Assembly (NCBI RefSeq): GCF_014636775.1
Contig: NZ_BMEQ01000010.1
Location: 62,001 to 126,000, forward strand
Origin: Kocuria dechangensis
Lineage (GTDB): Bacteria; Actinomycetota; Actinomycetes; Actinomycetales; Micrococcaceae
DNA length: 64,000 nucleotides
Direction of reading: 5' to 3'
Shown here: piece after piece, positions 16,727 to 25,774 of the stretch
Layout: the number at the start of each line of letters is the position of its first letter
How positions within the stretch are numbered: position 1 is the first letter of the stretch
Program-made: the position numbers and the translations under genes
Notes under the pieces: model-generated
The model's input: only the letters and a program-made list of their open reading frames with translations
What the model was told of the DNA's origin: nothing
Database searches by the model: none

Positions 16727-17827
16727 TCAGGTCTGATCGCGGCCCTGGAGCAGGTGCTCACGAAGCCCTGGGATGGCGAAGCGCACCAGTCCGTATCCGG
16801 CCGGCTCGATCAGACCGGCGTCGATGAGCCGGATCCTGTAGTTGCCGACGGTGTTCGGCCTGGCCCGGATCCGGGCTCCGATGTCCCCGGTGGTGGACGG
16901 TCCTTCGTCCTCGGCCATGGCTTCGAGGAAATCGAGATCGCGCCGGGAAGCCGTGGAGAGCGCCGCCTCGATGACCATGCGTCCGTTCCGACGGCGGGCG
17001 GCCGCGGCGGCCTCATCGACCATCCCTTCCGTGAGAACGGGGGAGATCTTCTCGGCCTCCTGCCAGAGGAAGTACCCCACCAGCTGGATCAGGAAGGGGT
17101 AGCCGCCGGTGGCCTCTGCGGCCCGGCGAGCCAGCTGCGGCTCCAGGGTGAAACCGCCCTGATCGAAGGTGTCCCGATAGGACTGCTGGACCGCCTCGAC
17201 GGAGGCCGCGTGAAGGTCGATCCGGTCCGCACGGCGCAGGAACGTGGCCACGCCCTCGTTGAGCAGGTCCGACACGGCCGCCGGCAAGCCGGCGAACACC
17301 AGTCCGATGGGCAGGCCCTCCCGGATGAAGTGCTGCACGTCCGCTGCCAGCTGAGCGATCTCCTGCCTGTCCGCGGCGTGGATCTCGTCCACGGTGATGA
17401 CCAGTCCTGTTCTCTGCTGGTCCAGCAGCCTCAGCAGCCGCACGCCCTCCTCGCGCCACTCCAGCTGCTGCGCCGGTGGCAGCTGGGTGGTGATGCCGAA
17501 GCCCGCCGCGGTGACGGCGGTGACCCGCCGGCCGCCGGGCCCTGGGCCGAGCTCGTCGGCCAGCTGGCGCATGGCATTGCCGATGCGGCCGATGAACCCT
17601 GGGGTCGCGGTCTCGGCCACCACCGCCCAGCCTTGCGTGCGGGCCAGGTCCTCGGCGGCCCCCAGCATGACGGTCTTGCCCACGCCTCGGGCGCCCGTGA
17701 AGATGGTCAGCAGCCCGGGTGCCCCTGATCGGATGCGCAAACCGTAGGCGAACTCGTCCAGTAGACCCTCCCGGCCGATGATCTCCGGGGGAGTGGCACC
17801 TGCCGTGGGCCGGAAGGGATTGTTCAC
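16727..17827 (-). CDS. AAA ATPase with C-terminal winged helix
   Basis: A 366-residue P-loop protein. Walker A is GARGVGKT (45-52) and Walker B is GLVITVDE (141-148). A lid region and a helix-turn-helix-like tail (TTGDIGARIRARPNTVGNYR) follow. The fold is that of Orc1/Cdc6-like or STAND-type ATPases, often toxin-, phage- or element-linked, with unknown targets here. AGGAGG five bases before the GTG fixes the start; a longer frame upstream crosses repeated GTGAA boxes. Codons look slightly less GC-biased than in its neighbours, which could mean recent acquisition. No integrase or repeat border is visible. Confidence 0.8.
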   Translation of the reverse strand: MNNPFRPTAGATPPEIIGREGLLDEFAYGLRIRSGAPGLLTIFTGARGVGKTVMLGAAEDLARTQGWAVVAETATPGFIGRIGNAMRQLADELGPGPGGRRVTAVTAAGFGITTQLPPAQQLEWREEGVRLLRLLDQQRTGLVITVDEIHAADRQEIAQLAADVQHFIREGLPIGLVFAGLPAAVSDLLNEGVATFLRRADRIDLHAASVEAVQQSYRDTFDQGGFTLEPQLARRAAEATGGYPFLIQLVGYFLWQEAEKISPVLTEGMVDEAAAAARRRNGRMVIEAALSTASRRDLDFLEAMAEDEGPSTTGDIGARIRARPNTVGNYRIRLIDAGLIEPAGYGLVRFAIPGLREHLLQGRDQT

Positions 17828-17837
17828 GGACCCTCCT

Positions 17838-17870
17838 GTGAACGTCGGTGAATCTTGTGAATCTTGTGAA
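17838..17870. repeat. Four phased GTGAA direct repeats
   Basis: GTGAA begins at 17838, 17848, 17857 and 17866, spaced 10, 9 and 9 bases. The last three lie in repeats of TTGTGAATC. They lie 11-43 bases upstream of the AAA ATPase start on its template side, in the 202-base gap shared with corA. They may be regulator sites. Confidence 0.6.
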
Positions 17871-18029
17871 TCCGTCACCGCAAACATTAGTGGTCGCCTC
17901 CGGCTCCAGCCCCGCCTGACGCCGCCTGGAGCTGCTCGGCGGCCGGTCCGGCGCCGACCCCTGCGTGGCCGTCCTGCCATGATGGAGGGCGGACCCGAGC
18001 AGCACGAACAGCACGAGAGGCGGTGTGCG

Positions 18030-19046
18030 GTGACCCTGGTGGACAACGCGGTGTACGTGGACGGCGTGCGGGCGTCGAGCCCCACGAACCTCGAGGAGAC
18101 CTACGAGGTCATGCGCGACCACGGGGGGATGGCCTGGATCGGCCTCTACCGTCCGGAGCCCGCCGTGGTGCAGTCCGTGGCGGAGGAGTTCTCCCTGCAC
18201 CAGCTCGCGGTGGAGGACGCCCTCAAGGGCCACCAGCGCGCCAAGCTCGAGCGCTTCGGCCAGACCCTGTTCGTGGTGCTCCGCCCGGCCCGGTACCTGG
18301 ACGACGTCGAGAAGGTCGAGTTCGGGGAGCTGCACGTCTTCGTGGGACCGGACTTCGTGGTCACCGTCCGGCACGCCGAGGCGCCCGACCTGGCCGCCGT
18401 GCGGCACCGGCTGGAGGCCTCGCCGGGGCTGCTGCGGATGGGCCCGCAGGCGGTGCTGTACGGGATCCTCGACGAGGTGGTGGACCGCTACCTCCCCGTC
18501 CTGGCGGGCCTGGAGAACGACATCGACGAGATCGAGGACGAGATCTTCGCGGCCGACCGGGACGTCTCCCGGCGGATCTACGAGCTCTCGCGCGAGGTGA
18601 TCGAGTTCCAGCGCGCCGTCCAGCCGCTCGTGGGGATGCTCGATGCCCTGCAGCGCGGCTCCGAGAAGTACGAGCTGGACGGGGAGCTGCAGACCCGGCT
18701 GCGGGACGTGCAGGACCACGCCATCCGCGCGGCCGAGCGCGCCGACTCCTTCCGCACCCTCCTGCAGAACGCCCTCACCGTGCACGCGACCCTGGTGGGG
18801 CAGCGGCAGAACGACGAGATGCAGCGGCTCACCGAGTCCGCCCTCGCCCAGAGCGAGGAGGTCAAGCGGATCTCCTCCTGGGCCGCCATCCTCTTCGCCC
18901 CCACCCTGGTGGGCACGGTGTACGGGATGAACTTCGAGCACATGCCCGAGCTCGCCTGGCCGCTGGGCTACCCGTTCGCGATGCTGCTCATGCTGGCCAT
19001 GGGCGTGGGGCTCTACGGGGTGTTCAAGTGGAAGAAGTGGCTCTGA
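18030..19046 (+). CDS. corA: CorA-family Mg2+/Co2+ channel
   Basis: A 338-residue protein with a long cytoplasmic N-terminal domain, an extended acidic helix region and two C-terminal membrane helices. The signature GMN in VYGMNFEHMPEL lies between them at the pore mouth. CorA pentamers let Mg2+ (also Co2+ or Ni2+) in down the membrane potential. The GTG at 18030 is preceded by GAGAGG at nine bases. An ATG about 17 codons upstream is possible but adds a His/Gln-rich tail without family support. The next gene overlaps its 3' end. Confidence 0.9.
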   Translation: MTLVDNAVYVDGVRASSPTNLEETYEVMRDHGGMAWIGLYRPEPAVVQSVAEEFSLHQLAVEDALKGHQRAKLERFGQTLFVVLRPARYLDDVEKVEFGELHVFVGPDFVVTVRHAEAPDLAAVRHRLEASPGLLRMGPQAVLYGILDEVVDRYLPVLAGLENDIDEIEDEIFAADRDVSRRIYELSREVIEFQRAVQPLVGMLDALQRGSEKYELDGELQTRLRDVQDHAIRAAERADSFRTLLQNALTVHATLVGQRQNDEMQRLTESALAQSEEVKRISSWAAILFAPTLVGTVYGMNFEHMPELAWPLGYPFAMLLMLAMGVGLYGVFKWKKWL

Positions 19047-20329
19047 GCACCGCAGGGACCGCGCTCGCCCCCGCCCGGGTCCGCCGCGCCCGCGTCGCCG
19101 TCTCGGCGTTCTTCCTCACCAACGGGGCCGTCTACGCCAACCTGCTGCCGCGCCTGCCCGAGGTCAAGGAGGCGTTCGGGCTCTCCAACACCCTCTACGG
19201 CCTGGCGGTGGTCGCCTTCCCGCTCGGGGCGATCCTCGTCGGCGCGCTCCCCGCCAAGGTCATCCGCCGCTTCGGCTCCGCCCGCGTGGCGGGGCTCGGC
19301 ACCGTCCTGCTCTCCGCGGGCCTGGCCCTCGCCGGGATCGGTGCCGGCTGGGGAGCGGGGACGGGGGTCGGCGTCGGCCTCTTCCTCGCCGGGATGTTCC
19401 TGGGCGGGATGCTCGACGCCCACGTCGACACCGCCCAGAACGCCCAGGGCATGGAGGTCCAGCGCGCCCGCGGCCGCTCGATCATCAACTCCCTGCACGC
19501 CCTGTGGAGCCTGGGCGCCGTGGCCGGCGGGCTCATGGGCGCCGCCGCGCTCGCGCTCGGCGTCCCCCTCGCCTGGCACCTCCTCGGCAGCGGGGTCGTC
19601 TGGAGCGCGGTGGCCCTCCTCGCGCTGCGCTCGGCCCTGACCCGCGAGGAGGGCGCCGCCCTGCGCACCGTGGACGGGGCGGCCGGCACGACGACGCCGG
19701 ACGCCGCCCCCGGCGACTCCCGGCGCGCCCCTGAACCGGTGCGGGACGGGACCGGCCGCGGCGGGACCTGGCGCGTCGTCGTCGTCGGCGTGCTCCCCGT
19801 GGCCGCGATCGCCATGGCCGGGGTGATGGTCGAGGACGTGGGCGCGAACTGGTCGGCCGTGTACCTGGCCTCGGTGCTCGGCACGCCCCTGGCGGCGGCG
19901 GGGATGGGGCTCGTGGCCATGATGGCGGCGCAGTTCGTGGGCCGCATGCTCGGGGACCCCATGACCGACCGCTGGGGCCGCGCCGCGGTGGCCCGCGCCG
20001 GTGCGGCGCTGAGCGCGGCCGGCATGCTCCTCGTGGTGCTGGCCCCGGGCCCCACGGCGGCGGTGGCGGGCTTCGCGCTCGCGGGCTTCGGCTGCGCGAC
20101 CCTCGTGCCCGCCGCCTTCCACGCCGCCGACGACCTGCCCGGCCTCAAGCCCGGCACCGGCCTGGCCCTGGTGAGCTGGATGATGCGGATCAGCTTCCTC
20201 GGCCTGTCACCGGCGGTCGGCGCGCTCTCGGACGCGGCCGGGCTGCGCCTCGCGCTGGTCGTGGTCCCGGTCTTCGCGCTCGTCGCGGCGCTGACGGCCG
20301 GCGTCCTGCGGGAGCGCCGCGCCCCCTGA
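19037..20329 (+). CDS. MFS transporter (YbjJ-like)
   Basis: About 430 residues with roughly 12 membrane segments split by an acidic loop (about residues 205-240). FFLTNGAVYANLLPRLPEVK at the N-terminus and the mid-protein GGMLDAHVDTAQNAQG are typical of the YbjJ branch of the major facilitator superfamily, whose substrates are unknown. It overlaps the corA 3' end by ten bases; GTG at 19028 and at 19037 are both possible starts, and coupling to corA translation is likely. Confidence 0.82.
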   Translation: MALSTAGTALAPARVRRARVAVSAFFLTNGAVYANLLPRLPEVKEAFGLSNTLYGLAVVAFPLGAILVGALPAKVIRRFGSARVAGLGTVLLSAGLALAGIGAGWGAGTGVGVGLFLAGMFLGGMLDAHVDTAQNAQGMEVQRARGRSIINSLHALWSLGAVAGGLMGAAALALGVPLAWHLLGSGVVWSAVALLALRSALTREEGAALRTVDGAAGTTTPDAAPGDSRRAPEPVRDGTGRGGTWRVVVVGVLPVAAIAMAGVMVEDVGANWSAVYLASVLGTPLAAAGMGLVAMMAAQFVGRMLGDPMTDRWGRAAVARAGAALSAAGMLLVVLAPGPTAAVAGFALAGFGCATLVPAAFHAADDLPGLKPGTGLALVSWMMRISFLGLSPAVGALSDAAGLRLALVVVPVFALVAALTAGVLRERRAP

Positions 20330-20420
20330 CCCGGCGCGGGCCGGGCGGGGTCAGCCGTTCCCGAGGACCCACCGGGTCCACCCGGAACCCGGTCCTGCCG
20401 CGCCCGCTGCGGGAGGACCG

Positions 20421-20449
20421 GTGACTCCGGCGGCCGCCGGGACTATCCT
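20421..20449 (+). promoter_or_regulatory. Promoter of the ABC-F leader
   Basis: GTGACT (20421-20426) and TATCCT (20444-20449) are exactly 17 bases apart. Transcription would begin about 20456-20458, almost at the leader ATG (20459), giving an essentially leaderless short frame. Confidence 0.55.
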
Positions 20450-20458
20450 GGATCCACC

Positions 20459-20482
20459 ATGCGCCCCTACTTCTTCCTCTGA
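20459..20482 (+). CDS. Seven-codon leader peptide upstream of ABC-F gene
   Basis: The frame reads M-R-P-Y-F-F-L and stops. It sits right at the predicted transcript start and is followed at once by nested inverted repeats, then the ABC-F gene 121 bases later. Antibiotic-induced ABC-F and Erm genes are often controlled by such short peptides: a drug-stalled ribosome changes leader folding so the resistance gene is transcribed. The Pro-Tyr-Phe-Phe run is plausible as a stall site, but I infer this from position. Confidence 0.6.
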   Translation: MRPYFFL

Positions 20483-20543
20483 CGGGTTCCCGATCCCGCC
20501 GCGCGGCGTCCGCCGCGGCGGGCCCTGGTCCTGTCCACCCGTC
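20481..20543 (+). promoter_or_regulatory. Attenuator-like nested hairpins
   Basis: An outer stem pairs GACGGGT (20481-20487, overlapping the leader stop codon) with ACCCGTC (20537-20543). An inner stem pairs CCCGCCGCG (20495-20503) with CGCGGCGGG (20514-20522) around a ten-base loop. A ribosome paused in the last leader codons would cover the outer 5' arm and change the fold. No U-tract follows. Confidence 0.6.
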
Positions 20544-20603
20544 ACCCCTCGTCAGGAGCCCCGGCCCATCGGGCCGCGCGCCGCTCCGCACCCCGGAGGA
20601 AGC

Positions 20604-22238
<1,635 letters not shown>

Positions 22239-22379
22239 GGCTCTGAGGGTCCCGGGGCTCGGCGGGCGACAGGGCGGGGCCCCGGCCCTAGACTGCGGGA
22301 CAGCGTCGGAGCGTGATTCGTGTCACCCGACCGTGCCGCGCTGCCGTGCCGCTCATCCGCCGAACGCGAGGAGAACACC

Positions 22380-23645
22380 ATGAAGATCCGTGCCGCTGTC
22401 GTCGACGGGATCGGGGCCCCGTTCGAGCTGGAGGACGTCGAACTCGCCGAGCCGGGCCGGGGAGAGGCCCTGGTCCGCATCGTCGCGAGCGGGGTCTGCC
22501 ACACGGACGCCATCACCCGGGAGGGGGACATGCCGCTTCCGCTGCCCGGCATCCTCGGCCACGAGGGCTCGGGGATCGTCGAGGAGGTCGGCCCCGGGGT
22601 GACCGCCGTGGCGCCCGGGGACCGGGTGATCATCGGCTGGCCCTCCTGCGGCGAGTGCGCGAACTGCCTCGACGGCCAGCCCCGGTACTGCCTGCGCACC
22701 GGCGAGGCCCTCGTCTCGGGGCGCCGGTTCAAGGGCGAGGGCGCCGGGACCTCCGCCTACACCCGTGCCGACGGGTCGGAGGTCTCCGGGCACTTCTTCG
22801 GCCAGTCCTCCTTCGCCACCCACTCGATCGTCCTCGCCGACGCCCTCGTGAAGGCCCCCGACGACGTGCCGCTCGAGCTGCTCGGGCCGCTGGCCTGCGG
22901 GCTGGGCACCGGCGCCGGCGCCGTGCTCAACGAGGCCCGCCCCGAGGCGGGCTCCTCCCTGGTGATCTTCGGCATCGGGGCCGTGGGGCTCGCCGCCGTG
23001 ATGGCCGCCCGCTGCACCGCCGCGACCACGATCATCGCCGTGGACCTGCACGACTCCCGGCTCGAGCTGGCCACCCGCTACGGAGCCACGCACATCCTCA
23101 ACTCCTCCCGGGCCGACGTCCTCGAGGAGGTCCGCCGGATCACCGGGGGCACCGCGGACTACGCCTTCGAGTGCACCGGGGTGATCCCCGTCGTCGAGCA
23201 GGCGGCGGAGTGCGTCGGGATGCTCGGCACCCTGGTGCTCATCGGCGGCGCGCCCGCACAGGCCCGGTTCAGCCTGGACCACCTGCGCACGCTGTGGGGC
23301 AAGCGGGTCATCGGCGTGCTGGGCGGCGGCGGGCGGACGGGGAGGTTCATCCCCGCCCTGATCGAGCTCCACCGGCAGGGCCGGTTCCCGTTCGACGAGC
23401 TCGTGCGGTACTACGGCCTGGACGAGATCGAGAAGGCCCTGGCCGACAGCAAGTCGGGGGACGTGGTCAAACCGGTCCTCCGCATGCCGGAGTTGGCCGG
23501 GCGCCCGGCGGGGCCGTCCGGGGACGCTCCGTCCGGCGTCTCCCGGGACAGCGAACCCGCTCGTGGGGAGCGTTCCGGCGCGAAGGTTACGCGGATGGGG
23601 CGTGCGCGGGTGCTATCAGGAGACGGCGGAGAGGCCCCCGCATAG
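22380..23645 (+). CDS. Zinc-dependent alcohol dehydrogenase (benzyl-alcohol type)
   Basis: A 421-residue MDR dehydrogenase. The catalytic zinc ligands are Cys40 in GVCHTD and His61 in GHEG; the structural zinc is held by Cys90, Cys93, Cys96 and Cys104. The NAD loop is GIGAVG. The fold is close to XylB/aryl-alcohol dehydrogenases, which oxidise aromatic or long-chain primary alcohols. The conserved enzyme ends around LRMP; about 45 further residues are a Gly/Ser/Arg-rich tail without family counterpart, which may come from loss of the original stop codon. AGGAG is present before the ATG. Confidence 0.87.
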   Translation: MKIRAAVVDGIGAPFELEDVELAEPGRGEALVRIVASGVCHTDAITREGDMPLPLPGILGHEGSGIVEEVGPGVTAVAPGDRVIIGWPSCGECANCLDGQPRYCLRTGEALVSGRRFKGEGAGTSAYTRADGSEVSGHFFGQSSFATHSIVLADALVKAPDDVPLELLGPLACGLGTGAGAVLNEARPEAGSSLVIFGIGAVGLAAVMAARCTAATTIIAVDLHDSRLELATRYGATHILNSSRADVLEEVRRITGGTADYAFECTGVIPVVEQAAECVGMLGTLVLIGGAPAQARFSLDHLRTLWGKRVIGVLGGGGRTGRFIPALIELHRQGRFPFDELVRYYGLDEIEKALADSKSGDVVKPVLRMPELAGRPAGPSGDAPSGVSRDSEPARGERSGAKVTRMGRARVLSGDGGEAPA

Positions 23646-23684
23646 GATGTGTGCGAATGCATATTCCTTACCCCGGGAGCGCTC

Positions 23685-24293
23685 ATGAGCACCGACAACC
23701 CCTATGACCCCGCCCGCTCCGGCAACGGCAAGCAGAACGGCTACGGCCAGGACACCGGGTACGCTCCGCTGCCCGGCTACCCCTCCCAGGTCTACGGCCA
23801 GGAGGGCTACGGGGCCCAGTGGTTCCTCGACCAGGGGAGGGGCTACCAGGGCTACGGCGGGCAGAACCCGTACGGCGCCGGTCCCCAGCGGTTCGGCCGC
23901 CAGTCCGGCAAGCCCGTCGGGCCCGTCGAGGCCGTGCAGCGCATGTACTCGAAGTACTTCCAGTTCTCCGGGCGCGCCAGCCGCTCCGAGTACTGGTGGG
24001 CGCAGCTGTTCTTCGCCGTGGCCTACCTGGTGCTGGGCATCCCGGCCGGGCTCTTCCAGAGCGCGGGGGCCTATGACGTGGACGTCACGAGCGCGCTCCT
24101 GACCATGGTGCTGTTCGGCTTCCTCCTGGCGAGCATCGTGCCGGTCCTGGCCCTGACGGTCCGGCGGCTGCACGACGCGAACTTCTCCGGCTGGTTCTAC
24201 CTGCTCGCGCTCATCCCGTTCGTGGGCGGCATCGTCCTGCTCGTGCTCACCCTCCTGCCCTCGAACCCGGAGGGCGCGCGCTTCGACCGGTGA
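23685..24293 (+). CDS. DUF805 membrane protein
   Basis: A 202-residue protein. The first 80 residues are rich in Gly, Tyr and Gln with repeated GYG-like units. The DUF805 membrane domain follows: YFQFSGRASRSEYWW starts it and LTVRRLHDANFSGWFYLL is the central signature. About four hydrophobic segments are seen. DUF805 proteins are inner-membrane proteins of unknown function, some linked to stress. A TAGGAT -10-like box lies at 23643-23648. GGGAGC is the only Shine-Dalgarno-like element before the ATG. Confidence 0.83.
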   Translation: MSTDNPYDPARSGNGKQNGYGQDTGYAPLPGYPSQVYGQEGYGAQWFLDQGRGYQGYGGQNPYGAGPQRFGRQSGKPVGPVEAVQRMYSKYFQFSGRASRSEYWWAQLFFAVAYLVLGIPAGLFQSAGAYDVDVTSALLTMVLFGFLLASIVPVLALTVRRLHDANFSGWFYLLALIPFVGGIVLLVLTLLPSNPEGARFDR

Positions 24294-24328
24294 CGGGCTG
24301 AGCCGTTCCGCGCGTTCCCGGGAGCCGG

Positions 24329-25234
24329 TCAGGGCGGCCGGTTCAGGTGGTCCCCGTCCCACGTGAGGTCGTCGGAGGGCTCGACCCGCACGGCCTCGAG
24401 GGCGCTGTCCTCCAGGACGGCGCGGATGAGCTCGTGGGACCCGCCCACCAGCGTGGAGTCCCAGTCGATCTCCGAGGCCACGCACCACGCACGGTCGGCG
24501 GGCCAGACCAGCTGGGGCATCGGCCCCTCCAGCCCATGGTGCCAGCCGATCCCGGCGCGCTCGGGCCAGGCCGGATCGCTCAGCTCCTCGACCGTGGCCC
24601 GCAGCAGCACGTACCGGCGCTCCGGCAGCTCCAGGAGCGGTCCTGCGGCCAGGGCCCGGGCCACCTGCGGGTCGACCGCCGCCACGGCCTGGGCACGGAC
24701 CTCCGCGTCGGCCGCACGCCGTTCCCGCGCCGTGGCTCCCTCCCGGACCAGGGCGGCGGTGGATCCCGGGCGCCCCCATCCCCACCCGTCCCACACCCCG
24801 ACGGTCAGCTCCTCAGGAGTGGTGGTGGCGGTGCCGGCCAGGCGCATCAGGCGGGCCAGCAGGCGGGGCTCCAGACGCCCCTCTTCCGGGGGGCTCAGCT
24901 CCCAGCCGCCGCGCACGCGCAGGGGTTCCTCCACGCTCCCGGCCAACCGTGTCCACTGCACCCGCGAGTGCACCACGCCGTCGGTCTCCGCCGCCACCCG
25001 CGCCCAGGTCCACCACGCCTCCTCGGGGTCCGCCTCCCCGTCGGAGGACGAAGCAGAAGGGGCGGGAGAGCCGTCGGCGCCGGGTCCTGCCTCGGGTCGG
25101 CAGGCCGGGACCGGGTGCAGGATGCGGGCGTAGGCCGCGAAGCCTTCGGGCACCACGCTGCCCGCGGTGCCCCACGCCCGGCTCAGTCGTCCGCGGATCC
25201 ATCCGCCCCGCTCGATCTCGCCCGTCCACTGCAT
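24329..25234 (-). CDS. Hypothetical protein, actinobacterial
   Basis: A 301-residue soluble protein I cannot assign to a family. It is Trp-rich and acidic. A Ser/Asp/Glu-rich low-complexity stretch at about residues 45-65 separates an N-terminal piece (GWIRGRLSRAWG) from the main part. The C-terminal QLVWPADRAWCVASEIDWDSTLVGG reads like a conserved core. No signal peptide or membrane helix is visible. Codon third positions are strongly G/C and the frame is uninterrupted, which supports a real gene. It is divergent from the small leaderless gene at 25424. Confidence 0.7.
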   Translation of the reverse strand: MQWTGEIERGGWIRGRLSRAWGTAGSVVPEGFAAYARILHPVPACRPEAGPGADGSPAPSASSSDGEADPEEAWWTWARVAAETDGVVHSRVQWTRLAGSVEEPLRVRGGWELSPPEEGRLEPRLLARLMRLAGTATTTPEELTVGVWDGWGWGRPGSTAALVREGATARERRAADAEVRAQAVAAVDPQVARALAAGPLLELPERRYVLLRATVEELSDPAWPERAGIGWHHGLEGPMPQLVWPADRAWCVASEIDWDSTLVGGSHELIRAVLEDSALEAVRVEPSDDLTWDGDHLNRPP

Positions 25235-25410
25235 ACGGCGATGCTCGCACACGGCCGTCGCAGCCGGGGGAGCCGAGCGGCATGATGACACGTGGGTGGA
25301 GCAGCCGGCCGGGCGGGCCCGCAGAGGATCGTCCGTGGCCCCTCCTGGGAGCCGCATACGGGCACAGGGTCCTGCCAGCCGGTGTCAGGGCGCCGTTCTG
25401 GAGCGGCGGG

Positions 25411-25416
25411 TAGACT
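25411..25416 (+). promoter_or_regulatory. -10 box for a leaderless transcript
   Basis: TAGACT ends seven bases before the ATG at 25424, so transcription should start at or next to the A of the start codon. No Shine-Dalgarno sequence is present and no clear -35 box is seen. Confidence 0.45.
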
Positions 25417-25423
25417 TGTCACA

Positions 25424-25729
25424 ATGCAAACCTCTTCCTTCCGTCTGCTCAATGCCGCCACCTACGCCGCTGAGCGGCTGCTGGCGGACGCCATTCACGA
25501 CGAGCACGTGAGCGTGGACGCGGTGGTCGTCCTCGACGCCCTGATCGACCACCTCGGCACCGGTGGGGCCGCCGACCTCGAGACCGTGAGCGCCGAGGCC
25601 CAGCTCACCTGCGAGCAGTTCCGCCGGGCGCTGAGCAGCCTGGACGCTCTGGGCTACCTGGCCGAGCTCGCCGAGCACATCCCCTCGGTGGCCGGTCTGC
25701 GCGCCGCCGCCCTCCGGACCGCCGCGTGA
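25424..25729 (+). CDS. Small winged-helix-like hypothetical protein
   Basis: A 101-residue protein, mostly helical. VSAEAQLTCEQFRRALSSLDALGYLAEL resembles a winged-helix recognition unit, but no family is certain. It has no signal peptide or Cys cluster. It starts directly downstream of a -10 box and is probably leaderless. It is convergent with selB, 45 bases away. Confidence 0.65.
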   Translation: MQTSSFRLLNAATYAAERLLADAIHDEHVSVDAVVVLDALIDHLGTGGAADLETVSAEAQLTCEQFRRALSSLDALGYLAELAEHIPSVAGLRAAALRTAA

Positions 25730-25774
25730 GCTGACACGGCACCGCCCGCAGGGGCCCGGCGCGTCAGGAGGGAC

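Noticed and set aside
16727-17827. Prophage or integrative element around the AAA ATPase
   Set aside because: No integrase, attachment repeat or other element gene is visible; codon use differs only slightly.
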